Assembly (NCBI GenBank): GCA_947650365.1
Contig: OX393555.1
Location: forward strand, 78,993,995 to 79,057,994
Reading direction: 5' to 3'
Length of the DNA: 64,000 nucleotides
Source of the DNA: Chamaelirium japonicum
Lineage: Eukaryota > Streptophyta > Magnoliopsida > Liliales > Melanthiaceae
Made by a program: the position numbers and the translations under genes. Positions within the stretch are counted from its first letter, which is position 1. Every line of letters begins with the position of its first letter. The notes beneath the pieces were generated by a model. It was not told where the DNA came from, made no database searches, and saw only the letters and a list, made by a program, of their open reading frames with translations. Positions 27,474-40,944 of the stretch are shown one piece after another.

Positions 27474-27905
27474 ATTCGTACGATCCATTCTAATTCATTC
27501 ACACAATCTATTCTAATTCATTCGTACGATCCATTCTAATTCATTTGCACGATCCATTCTAATTCATTTATACGATCCATTCTAATTCATTCATACAATC
27601 CATTCTAATTCTTTTGCATGAATGTATCCATTATAATTCATTCATACGATCCATTCTAATTCCTTCATACGATCCATTCTAATTCCTTCGTATAATCCAT
27701 TCTAATTCCTTCGTTCAATCCATTCTAATTCATTCCCATGAATGTATCCATTCTAATTCATACAAATGACCCATTCTAATTCATTCATACGATCCAATCT
27801 AATTCATTCATATGATCCATTCTAATTCATTTGTACGAATGTATCCATTCTAATTCATTCAAATTCCTTCGTACGATCCATTCGTACGATACATTCTAAT
27901 TCCTT
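27474..27905 (+). repeat. 432-bp spacer between the two 4.0-kb copies
   Basis: Sense monomers present once between the copies. The spacer holds a CCCATG cassette near 27735, an unusual CATACAAATGACCC monomer near 27760, and the truncated junction at 27884. It has no gene or foreign sequence, so the two copies are not strictly adjacent. Confidence 0.8.
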
Positions 27906-30900
27906 CGCATGAATGTATCCATTCTAATTCATTCGTACGATCCATTCTAATTCAGTCGCACAATCTATTCTAATTCATTCGTACGATCCATTCTAATTCA
28001 TTAGCACAATCCATTCTAATTCATTCGTACGAACCATTCTATTTCATTCGTACAATCCATTCTAACTTATTCGTACGATACATTCTAATTCATTCACACG
28101 AATGTATCCATTCTAATTCATTCGTACGATCCATTCTAATTCATTCGCACGATCCATTCTAATTCATTCATACGTTCCATTCTAATTCATTCGTACGATC
28201 AATTCTAATTCATTCGCACGATCCATTCTAATTCATTCACATGATCCATTTTAATTCATTCATACGATCCATTCTAATTCATTTGCACGAATGTATCCAT
28301 TATAATTCATTCGTACAATCCATTTTAATTCATTCGCACAATCTATTCTAATTCATTCGTACGATCCATTCTAATTCATTAGCACGATCCATTCTAATTC
28401 ATTCGTACGATCCATTCTATTTCATTGGTACGATCCATTCTTACTCATTCGTACGATCCATTCTAATTCATTCGCAAGAATGTATCCATTCTAATTCATT
28501 CGTACGTTCCATTCTAATTCATTTGCACGATCCATTCTTATTCATTCATATGATCCATACTAATTCATAAGTATGATCCATTCTAATTCATTGGAACGAT
28601 CTATTCTTACTCATTCGTACGATCCATTCTAATTCATTCGCACGAATATGTCCATTCTAATTCATTTGTACGATCCATTCTAATTCATTCGCACGATCCA
28701 TTCTAATTCTTTCATACGATCCATTCAAATTCATTCGTATGATCCATTCTAATTCATTCGCACGATCCATTCTAATTCATTCATACAATCCATTCTAATT
28801 CTTTCGCACGAATGTATCTATTCTAATTCATTCGTACGATCCACCCTAATTCCTTCGTATGATCCATTCTAATTCATTCGCACGAATGTATCCAGTCTAA
28901 TTCATTCGTGCGATCCATTCGAATTCATTCACACGATCCATTCTAATTCATTCGCATGAATGCATCCATTCTAATTCATTAGTACGATCCATTCTAATTC
29001 ATTCGCACAATCGATTCTAATTCATTCGTACAATCCATTCTAATTCATTCGCACGATCCATTCTAATTCATTTGTACGATCCATTCTAATTCATTCATAC
29101 AATCCATTCTAATTCTTTTGCATGAATGTATCCATTCTAATTCATTCGTACGATCCATTCTAATTCCTTCGTACGATCCATTCTAATTTCTTCGTACGAT
29201 CCATTCTAATTCATTCCCATGAATGTATCCATTCTAATTCATTCGTACGATCCATTCTAATTCATTCATACGATCCAATCTAATTCATTCATACGATCTA
29301 TTCCAATTCATTCGCACGAATGTATCCATTCTAATTCCCTCGTACGATCCATTCTAATTCATTCGCACAATTTATTCTAATTCATTTGTACGATCCATTC
29401 TAATTTATTAGCACGATCCATTCTAATTCATTCGTACGATCCATTCTATTTCATTCGTACAATCCATTCTTACTCATTCGTACGATCCATTCTAATTCAT
29501 TCGCACGAATGTATCCATTCTAATTCATTCATACGTTCCATTCTTATTCATTCGCACGAGCCATTCTAATTCATTCATACGATCCATTCTAAATCATTCG
29601 TACGATCCATTCTAATTCATTCGCACGATCCATTCTAATTCATTCATACGATCCATTCTAATTCATTCATACGATCTATTCTAATACATTCGCACGAATG
29701 TATCCATTCTAATTCATTTGTACGATCCATTCTAATACATTCGCATAGTCTATTCTAATTCATTCGTACGATCCATTCTATTTCATTCGTACGATTCATT
29801 ATTACTCATTCGAACAATCCATTCTAATTCATTCGCACGAACGTATCCATTTCTAATTCATTCATACGATCCATTCTAATTCATTTGCACGATCCATTCT
29901 AATTCATTCATACGATCCATTCTAATTCATTCGTACGATCCATTCTAATTTATTCGCACAATCTATTCTAATTCATTCGTACGATCCATTCTAATTTATT
30001 AGCACGATCCATTCTAATTCATTCGTACGATCCATTCTATTTCATTCGTACGATCCATTCTTACTCATTCGTACAATCCATTCTAATTCATTCGCACGAA
30101 TGTATCCATTCTAATTCATTCATACATTCCATTCTAACTCATTCGCACGAGCCATTCTAATTCATTCATACGATCCATTCTAATTCATTCATACGATCCA
30201 TTCTAATTCATTCGCACGAATGTATCCATTCTAATTCATTTGTACGATCCATTCAAATACATTCGCACAATCTATTCTAATTCATTCGTACGATCCATTC
30301 TATTTCATTCGTACGATCCATTCTTACTCATTCGAATGATCCATTCTAATTCATTCGCATGAATGTATCCATCCTAATTCATTCATACGATCTATTCTAA
30401 TTCATTTGCACGATCCATTCTAATTCATTCATACGATCCAATCTAATTCATTCGTACGATCTATTCTAATTCATTCGCACAATCTATTCTAATTCATTCG
30501 TACGATCCATTCTAATTCATTAGTACGATCCATTCTAATTCATTCGTACGATCCATTCTATTTCATTCGTACGATCCAATCTTACTCATTCGTACGATCC
30601 ATTCTAGTTTATTCGCAAGAATGTATCCATTCTAATTCATTCGTACGATCCATTCTAATTCATTCGCACGATTCATTCTAATTCATTCGTACGATCCATT
30701 TTAATTCATTCGTACAATGCATTCTAATTCATTCGCACGATCCATTCTAATTCATTCATACGATCCATTCTAATTCATTCATACAATCCTTTCTAATTCT
30801 TTCGCAGGAATGTATCCATTCTAATTCATTCGTACGATCCACCCTAATTCATTCGTGCGATCCATTCTAATTCATTCGCACGATCCATTCTAATTCATTT

Positions 30901-31915
30901 ATACGATCCATTCTAATTCATTCGTACGATCCATTCTTACTCATTCGCACGATCCATTCTAATTCATTCATACGATCCATTCTAATTCATTCATACAATC
31001 CATTCTAAATCTTTCGCACGAATGTATCCATTCTAATTCATTCGTACGATCCATTCTAATTCATTCATACGATCTATTCTAATTCATTCGCACGAATGTA
31101 TGCATTCAAATTCATTCGTACGATCCATTCAAATTCATTCGCACAATCTATTCTAATTCAATCGTACGATCCATTCTAATTCATTAGCACGATCCATTCT
31201 AATTCATTCGTACGATCCATTCTATTTCATTCGTACGATCCATTCTTACTCATTCGTACGATCCATTCTAATTCATTCGCACGAATGTATCCATTCTAAT
31301 TCATTCGTACGATCCATTCTAATTCATTCATACGATCCATTCTAATTCATTCGTACGATCCATTCTATTTCATTCGTACGATCCATTCTTACTCATTCGA
31401 ATGATCCATTCTAATTCATTCGCATGAATGTATCCATTCTAATTCATTCATACGATCCATTCTAATTCATTTGCACGATCCATTCTAATTCATTCATACG
31501 ATCCATTCTAATTCATTCGTACGATCTATTCTAATTCATTCGTACAATCTATTCTAATTCATTCGTACGATCCATTCTAATTCATTAGTACGATCCATTC
31601 TAATTCATTCGTACGATCCATTCTATTTCATTCGTACGATCCATTCTTACTCATTCGTACGATCCATTCTAGTTTATTCGCAAGAATGTATCCATTCTAA
31701 TTCATTCGTACGATCCATTCTAATTCATTCGCACGATTCATTCTAATTCATTCGTACGATCCATTTTAATTCATTCGTACAATGCATTCTAATTCATTCG
31801 CACGATCCATTCTAATTCATTCATACGATCCATTCTAATTCATTCATACAATCCTTTCTAATTCTTTCGCACGAATGTATCCATTCTAATTCATTCGTAC
31901 GATCCACCCTAATTC
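27906..31915 (+). repeat. Segmental duplication, copy 2 (4.0 kb)
   Basis: Partner of 23487-27473. It has one extra ATACG monomer near 29900-29930. Its right end continues as CCACCCTAATTCCTTCG, the common form of that marker, whereas copy 1 ends in the rarer TTCATTCG form. This suggests copy 2 preserves the original right flank. Confidence 0.9.
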
Positions 31916-33039
31916 CTTCGTATGATCCATTCTAATTCATTCGCACAAAAGTATCCACTCTAATTCATTCGTACGATCCATTCGAATTAATTCAGACGAT
32001 CCATTCTAATTCATTCATACGATCCATTCTAATTCATTTGCAAGAATGTATCCATTCTTATTCATTCGTATTATCCATTCTAATTCATTCGCACAATCTA
32101 TTCTAATCCATTCGAACGATCCATTCTAATTCATTCGCACGATCCATTCTAATTCATTTGCAAGATCCATTCTAATTCATTCATACAATCCATTCTAATT
32201 CTTTTGCACGAATGTATCCATTCTAATTCCTTCGTACGATCCATTCTAATTCCTTCGTGTGATCCTTTCTAATTCCTTCGTACGATCCATTCTATTTCAT
32301 TCGTATGATCCATTCTAATTCGTTCGTACGATCCATTCTAATTCATTCCCATGAAGTTATCCATTCTAATTCATACGTACGATCCATTATAATTCATTCA
32401 TACGATCCAATCTAATTCATTCATACGATCCATTCTAATTCATTCGCACGAATGTATCCATTCTAATTCATTCGTACGATCCATTCTAATTCATTCGCAC
32501 AATCTATTCTAATTCATTCGTACGATCTATTCTAATTCATTAGCATGATCCATTCTAATTCATTCATACGATCCATTTTATTTCATTCGTACGATCTATT
32601 CTAACTCATTCGTACAATCCATTCTAATTCATTCGCACGAATATATCCATTCTAATTCATTCTTACGATCCATTCTAATTCTTTCGCACGATCCATTCTA
32701 ATTCATTCATACGATCTATTCTAATTCATTCGCACGAATGTATGCATTCAAATTCATTCGTACGGTCCATTAAAATTCATTCGCATAATCTATTCTAATT
32801 CAATCGTACGATCCATTCTAATTCATTAGCACGATCCATTCTAATTCATTTGTACGATCCATTCTATTTCATTCGTACGATCCATTCTTACTCATTCGTA
32901 CGATCCATTCTAATTCATTCGCACGAATGTATCCATTCTAATTCTTTCGTACGATCCATTCTAATTCATTCATACGATCCATTCTAATTCATTCGTACGA
33001 TCCATTCTATTTCATTCGTACGATCCATTCTTACTCATT
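31398..33039 (+). repeat. 1642-bp higher-order unit
   Basis: CGAATGATCC markers at 31398 and 33040 bound this unit. Further anchors repeat at the same distance, such as the CAAGAATGTATCC 28-mer near 32041 and 33683. 1642 bp equals 58 monomers of 23 bp plus 11 of 28 bp, and eleven 28-mers are counted inside. It begins like the 1065-bp unit and then continues into the CCACCC marker and a CCCATG-type cassette near 32348, so it looks like a 1065-type unit with 577 bp more. Confidence 0.83.
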
Positions 33040-34600
33040 CGAATGATCCATTCTAATTCATTCGCATGAATGTATCCATTCTAATTCATTCATACGATCC
33101 ATTCTAATTCATTTGCACGATCCATTCTAATTCATTCATATGATCCATTCTAATTCATTCGTGCGATTTATTCTAATTCATTCACACAATCTATTCTAAT
33201 TCATTCGTACGATCCATTCTAATTCATTAGTACGATCCATTCTAATTCATTTGTACGATCCATTCTATTTCATTCGTACGATCCATTCTTACTCACTCGT
33301 ACGATCCATTCTAGTTTATTCGCAAGAATGTATCCATTCTAATTCATTCGTACGATCCATTCTAATTCATTCGCACGATTCATTCTAATTCATTCGTATG
33401 ATCCATTTTAATTCATTCGTACAATGCATTCTAATTCATTCGCACGATCCATTCTAATTCATTCATACGATCCATTCTAAGTCATTCATACAATCCTTTC
33501 TAATTCTTTCGCACGAATGTATCCATTCTAATTCATTCGTACGATCCACCCTAATTCCTTCGTATGATCCATTCTAATTCATTCGCACGAATGTATCCAT
33601 TCTAATTCATTCGTACGATCCATTCGAATTAATTCAGACGATCCATTCTAATTCATTCATACGATCCATTCTAATTCATTTGCAAGAATGTATCCGTTCT
33701 TATTCATTCGTATGATCCATTCTAATTCATTCGCACAATCTATTCTAATCCATTCGAACGATCTATTCTAATTCATTCGCACGATCCATTCTAATTCATT
33801 TGCAAGATCCATTCTAATTCATTCATACAATCCATTCTAATTCTTTTGCACGAATGTATCCATTCTAATTCCTTCGTACGATCCATTCTAATTCTTTCGT
33901 GTGATCCTTTCTAATTCCTTCGTACGATCCATTCTATTTCATTCGTATGATCCATTCTAATTCGTTCGTACGATCCATTCTAATTCATTCCCATGAATTT
34001 ATCCATTCTAATTCATACGTACGATCCATTATAATTCATTCATACGATCCAATCTAATTCATTCATACGATCTATTCTAATTCATTCGTACGATCCATTC
34101 TAATTCATTCGCACAATCTATTCTAATTCATTCGTACGATCTTTTCTAATTCATTAGCATGATCCATTCTAATTCATTCATACGATCCATTTTATTTCAT
34201 TCGTACGATCCATTCTAACTCATTCGTACGATCCATTCTAATTCATTCGCACGAATTTATCCATTCTAATTCATTCTTACGATCCATTCTAATTCTTTCG
34301 CACGATCCATTCTAATTCATTCATACGATCCATTCTAATTAATTCGTACGATCCATTCTAATTCATTCGCACAATCTATTCTAATTCATTCGTACGATCC
34401 ATTCTAATTCATTAGCACGATCCATTCTAATTCATTCGTATGATCCATTTTATTTCATTCGTACAATCCATTCTTACTCATTCTTACGATCCATTGTAAT
34501 TCATTCGCACGAATGTATCCATTCTAATTTATTCGTGCGATCCATTCTAATTCGTTCGTACAATCCATTCTATTTCATTCATACGATCCATTCTAATTCA
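33040..34600 (+). repeat. 1642-type unit, second copy, also duplicated at +5771
   Basis: It continues the 1642-bp periodicity and is repeated around 38811-40400. The rare TGCAAGAATGTATCCGTTC 28-mer lies at 33681 and 39452, and the CGAATGATCC marker at 33040 and 38811, both 5771 bp apart. Near 34080 this copy lacks a 28-mer plus a 23-mer (51 bp) that the downstream copy retains. Confidence 0.8.
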
Positions 34601-37600
34601 TTCATACGATCCATTCTAATTCATTCATACGATCAATTCTAATTCATTCGTACGATCCATTCTAATTCATTCGCATGATCCATTCTAATTCATTCATACA
34701 ATCCATTCTAATTCATTCGTACGATCCATTCTAATTCATTCGCACGAATGTATCCATTCTAATTCATTCGTGCAATCCATTCTAATTCATTCGCACAATC
34801 TATTCTAATTCATTCGTACGATCCATTCTAATTCATTAGCACGATCCATTCTAATTCATTCATACGATCCATTCTATTTCATTGGTACGATCCATTCTTA
34901 CTCATTCGTACGATCCATTCTAATTCATTCGCACGAATGTGTCCATTCTAATTCATTCGTGCGATCCATTCTAATTCATTCGCACGATCCATTCTAATTC
35001 ATTTATACGATCCATTCTAATTCATTCGTACGATCCATTCTAACTCATTCGCACGATCCATTCTAATTCATTCATACGATCCATTCTAATTCATTCATAC
35101 AATCCATTCTAAATCTTTCGCACAAATGTATCCATTCTAATTCTTTCGTACGATCCATTCTAATTCATTCATACGATCTATTCTAATTCATTCGCACGAA
35201 TGTATGCATTCAAATTCATTTGTACGATCCATTCAAATTCATTCGCACAATCTATTCTAATTCAATCGTACGATCCATTCTAATTCATTAGCACGATCCA
35301 TTCTAATTCATTCGTACGATCCATTCTATTTCATTCGTACGATCCATTCTTACTCATTCGTACGATCCATTCTAATTCATTCGCACGAATATATCCATTC
35401 TAATTCATTCGTACGTTGCATTCTAATTCATTCGCACGATCCATTCTAACTCATTCGTACGTTCCATTCTAATTCATTCGCATGATCCATTCTAATTCAT
35501 TCGCACGAATGTATCCATTCTAATTCATTCATACGATCCATTCTAATTCATTTGCACAATCCATTCTAATTCATTCATACGATCCATTCTAATTCATTCG
35601 TACGATCCATTCTAATTCATTCGCACAATCTATTCTAATTCATTCGTACGATCCATTCTAATTTATTAGCACGATCCATTCTAATTCATTCGTACGATCC
35701 ATTCTATTTCATTCGTACGATCCATTCTTACTCATTCGTACGATCCATTCTAATTTATTCCCATGAATGTATCCATTCTAATTCATTCATACGTTCCATT
35801 CTAATTCATTCGCACGAGCCATTCTAATTCATTCATACGATCCATTCTAATTCATTCGTACGATCCATTCTAATTCATTCGCACGATCCATTCTAATTCA
35901 TTCATACGATCCATTCTAATTCATTCATACGATCCATTCTAATTCTTTCGCATGAATGTATCCATTCTAATTCATTTGTACGATCCATTCTAATACATTC
36001 GACCAATCTATTCTAATTCATTCGTACGATCCATTCTATTTCATTCGTACGATCCATTCTTACTCATTCGAACGATCCATTCTAATTCATTCGCACGAAT
36101 GTATCCATTCTAATTCATTCATACGATCCATTCTAATTTATTTGCACGATCCATTCTAATTCATTCATACGATCCATTCTAATTCATTCGTATGATCCAT
36201 TCTAAATCCTTCGCACAATCTATTCTAATTTATTCGTACGATCTATTCTAATTCATTCGTACAATCGATTCTAATTCATTAGTACGATCCATTCTAATTC
36301 ATTCGTACGATCCAGTCTATTTCATTCGTACGATCCATTCTTACTCATATGTACGATCCATTCTAGTTTATTCGCACGAATGTATCCATTCTAATTCATT
36401 CGTACTATCCATTCTAATTCATTCGCACGATCCATTCTAATTCATTCGTACGGTCCATTCTAATTCATTCGTACGATCCATTCTAATTCATTCGCACCAT
36501 CCATTCTAATTCATTCATACGATCTATTCTAATTCATTCATACAATCCTTTCTAATTCTTTCGCACGAATGTATCCATTCTAATTCATTCGTACGATCCA
36601 CCCTAATTCCTTCGTATCATCCATTCTAATTCATTCGAACGAATGTATCCATTCTAATTCATTCGTACGATCCATTCGAATTAATTCAGACGATCCACTC
36701 TAATTCATTCATATAATCCATTCATTCGTATAATCCATTCTAATTCATTCGCACAATCTATTCTAATTCATTCGAACGATCCATTCTAATTCATTCGCAC
36801 GATCCATTCTAATTCATTTGCACGATCCATTCTAATTTATTCATACAATCCATTCTAATTCTTTTGCACGAATGTATCCATTCTAATTCCTTCATACGAT
36901 CCATTCTAATTCCTTCGTACGATCCATTCTAATTCCTTCGTACGATCCATTCTATTTCATTCGTATGATCCATTCTAATTCGTTCGTACGATCCATTCTA
37001 ATTCATTCCCATGAATTTATCCATTCTAATTCATACGTACGATCCTTTCTAATTCATTCATACGATCCAATCTAATTCATTCATACGATCCATTCTAATT
37101 CATTCGCACGAATGTATCCATTCTAATTCATTCGTACGATCCATTCTAATTCATTCGCACAATCTATTCTAATTCATTCGTACGATCTATTCTAATTCAT
37201 TAGCACGATCCATTCTAATTCATTCATACGATCCATTCTATTTCATTCGTACGATCCATTCTTACTCATTCGTAAGATCCATTCTAATTCATTCGCATGA
37301 ATGTATCCATTCTAATTTATTCTTACGATCCATTCTAATTCTTTCGCACGATCCATTCTAATTCATTCATACGATCCATTCTAATTCCTTCGTACGATCC
37401 ATTCTAATTCATTCGCACAATCTATTCTAATTCATTCGTACGATCCATTCTAATTCATTTCCACGATCCATTCTAATTTATTCGTACAATCCATTCTATT
37501 TTATTCGTACGATCCTTTCTTACTCATTCGTACGATCCATTCTACTTCATTCGTACGAATGTATCCATTCTAAGTCATTCGTACGATCCATTCTAATTCA

Positions 37601-38810
37601 TTCGCATGATCCATTCTAATTCATTCATACGATCCATTCTAATTCATTCGTACGATCCATTCTAATTCATTCGCACGAATGTATCCATTCTAATTCATTC
37701 GTACAATCCATTCTAATTCATTCGCACAATCTATTCTAATTCATTCGTACGATCCATTCTAATTCATTAGCACGATCCATTCTAATTCATTCGTACGATC
37801 CATTCTATTTCATTGGTACGATCCATTCTTACTCATTCGTACGATCCATTCTAATTCATTCGCACGAATGTATCCATTCTAATTCATTCGTACGATCCAT
37901 TCTAATTCATTCGCACGATCCATTCTAATTCATTTATACGATCCATTCTAATTCATTCGTACGATCCATTCTAACTCATTCGCACGATCCATTCTAATTC
38001 ATTCATACGATCCATTCTAATTCATTCATACAATCCATTCTAATTCTTTCGCACGAATGTATCCATTCTAATTCATTCGTACGATCCATTCTAATTTATT
38101 CATACGATCTATTCTAATTCATTCGCACGAATGTATGCATTCTAATTCATTCGTACGATCCATTCAAATTCATTCGCACAATCTATTCTAATTCAATCGT
38201 ATGATCCATTCTAATTCATTAGCACGATCCATTCTAATTCATTCGTACGATCCATTCTATTTCATTCGTACGATCCATTCTTACTCATTCATACGATCCA
38301 TTCTAATTCATTCGCACGAATGTATCCATTCTAATTCATTCGTACGTTTCATTCTAATTCATTCGCACGATCCAATCTAATTCATTCATACGATCCATTC
38401 TAATTCATTTGTACGATCCATTCTAATTCATTCGCACGATCCATTCTAATTCATTCATACGATCCATTCTAATTCATTCATATGATCCATTCTAATTCAT
38501 TCGCACGAATGTATCCATTCTAATTCATTCGTATGATCCATTCTAATACATTCACACAATCTATTCTAATTCATTCGTACGATCCATTCTAATTCATTAG
38601 CACGATCCATTCTTATTCATTCGTACGATCCATTCTATTTCATTCGTACGATCCATTCTTATTCATTCGTACGATCCATTCTAATTCATTCGCACGAATG
38701 TATCCATTCTAATTCATTCGTACGATCCATTCTAATTCATTCCTACAATCCATTCTAATTCATTCGTACGATCCATTCTATTTCATTCGTACGATCCATT
38801 CTTACTCATT
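34601..38810 (+). repeat. Sense array with an internal 2931-bp direct repeat
   Basis: No gene. About 34730-35400 reappears at 37660-38330. Anchors are the CGCACGAATG at 34741 and 37672, TAACTCATTC at 35041 and 37972, and the unusual TGTATGCATT 28-mer at 35201 and 38132, all exactly 2931 bp apart. A CCCATG cassette with an AATTTATCC ending lies near 37008. Confidence 0.82.
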
Positions 38811-40400
38811 CGAATGATCCATTCTAATTCATTCGCATGAATGTATCCATTCTAATTCATTCATACGATCCATTCTAATTCATTTGCACGATCCATTCTA
38901 ATTCATTCATACGATCCATTCTAATTCATTCGTACGATTTATTCTAATTCATTCGCACAATCTATTCTAATTCATTCCTACGATCCATTCTAATTCATTA
39001 GTACGATCCATTCTAATTCATTCGTACGATCCATTCTATTTCATTCGTACGATCCATTCTTACTCATTCGTACGATCCATTCTAGTTTATTCGCAAGAAT
39101 GTATCCATTCTAATTCATTCGTACGATCCATTCTAATTCATTCGCACGATTCATTCTAATTCATTCGTACGATCCATTTTAATTCATTCGTACAATGCAT
39201 TCTAATTCATTCGCACGATCCATTCTAATTCATTCATACGATCCATTCTAATTCATTCATACAATCCTTTCTAATTCTTTCGCACGAATGTATCCATTCT
39301 AATTCATTCGTACGATCCACCCTAATTCCTTCGTATGATCAATTCTAATTCATTCGCACGAATGTATCCATTCTAATTCATTCGTACGATCTATTCGAAT
39401 TAATTCAGACGATCCATTCTAATTCATTCATACGATCCATTCTAATTCATTTGCAAGAATGTATCCGTTCTTATTCATTCGTAGGATCCATTCTAATTCA
39501 TTCGCACAATCTATTCTAATCCATTCGAACGATCCATTCTAATTCATTCGCACGACCCATTCTAATTCATTTGCAAGATCCATTCTAATTCATTCATACA
39601 ATCCATTCTAATTCTTTTGCACGAATGTATCCATTCTAATTCCTTCGTACGATCCATTCTAATTCCTTCGTGTGATCCTTACTAATTCCTTCGTACGATC
39701 CATTCTATTTCATTCGTATGATCCATTGTAATTCGTTCGTACGATCCATTCTAATTCATTCCCATGAATTTATCCATTCTAATTCATACGTACGATCCAT
39801 TATAATTCATTCATACGATCCAATCTAATTCATTCATAAGATCCATTCTAATTCATTCGCACGAATGTATCCATTCTAATTCATTCGTACGATCCATTCT
39901 AATTCATTCGCACAATCTATTCTAATTCATTCGTACGATCTATTCTAATTCATTAGCATGATCCATTCTAATTCATTCATACGATCCATTTTATTTCATT
40001 CGTACGATCCATTCTAACTCATTCGTACGATCCATTCTAATTCATTCGCACGAATGTATCCATTCTAATTCATTCTTACGATCCATTCTAATTCTTTCGC
40101 ACGATCCATTCTAATTCATTCATACGATCCATTCTAATTAATTCGTACGATCCATTCTAATTCATTCGCACAATCTATTCTAATTCATTCGTACGATCCA
40201 TTCTAATTCATTAGCACGATCCATTCTAATTCATTCGTATGATCCATTCTATTTCATTCGTACGATCCATTCTTACTTATTCTTACGATCCATTGTAATT
40301 CATTCGCACGAATGTATCCATTCTAATTCATTCGTACGATCCATTCTAATTCGTTCGTACAATCCATTCTATTTCATTCATACGATCCATTCTAATTCAT
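38811..40400 (+). repeat. Downstream partner of 33040-34600
   Basis: Same monomer order as 33040 onward at an offset of 5771, including CTAGTTTATTCG, GACGATCC with AATTAATTCA, and CATGAATTTATCC near 39763. It keeps a 51-bp pair of monomers near 39850-39900 that the upstream copy has lost, followed by a clean 189-bp module (39862-40050). Confidence 0.8.
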
Positions 40401-40944
40401 TCATATGATCCATTCTAATTCATTCACACGATCCATTCTAATTCATTCATACGATCAATTCTAATTCATTCGTACGATCCATTCTAATTCATTCGCATGA
40501 TCCATTCTAATTCATTCATACAATCCATTCTAATTCATTCGTACGATCCATTCTAATTCATTTGCACGAATGTATCCATTCTAATTCATTCGTGCAATCC
40601 ATTCTAATTCATTCGCACAATCTATTCTAATTCATTCGTACGATCCATTCTAGTTCATTAGCACGATCCATTCTAATTCATTCGTACGATCCATTCTAAT
40701 TCATTCATACGATCCATTTTAATTCAATCATACGATCCATTCTAATTCATTCACACGAATATATCCATTTTAATTCATTCGTACGATCCATTCTAATTCA
40801 TTCGCACAATCTATTCTAATTCATACATACGATCTATTCTAATTCATTAGCACGATCCATTCTAATTCATTCGTACGATCCATTCTATTTCAATCGTACG
40901 ATCCATTCTTCCTCATTCGTACGATCAATTCTAATTCATTCGCA
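40401..40944 (+). repeat. Sense array without distinctive landmarks
   Basis: Standard 23- and 28-bp monomers with some local variants (CAATCATACG near 40725, CATACATACG near 40823). Nothing else is seen here. Confidence 0.75.
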
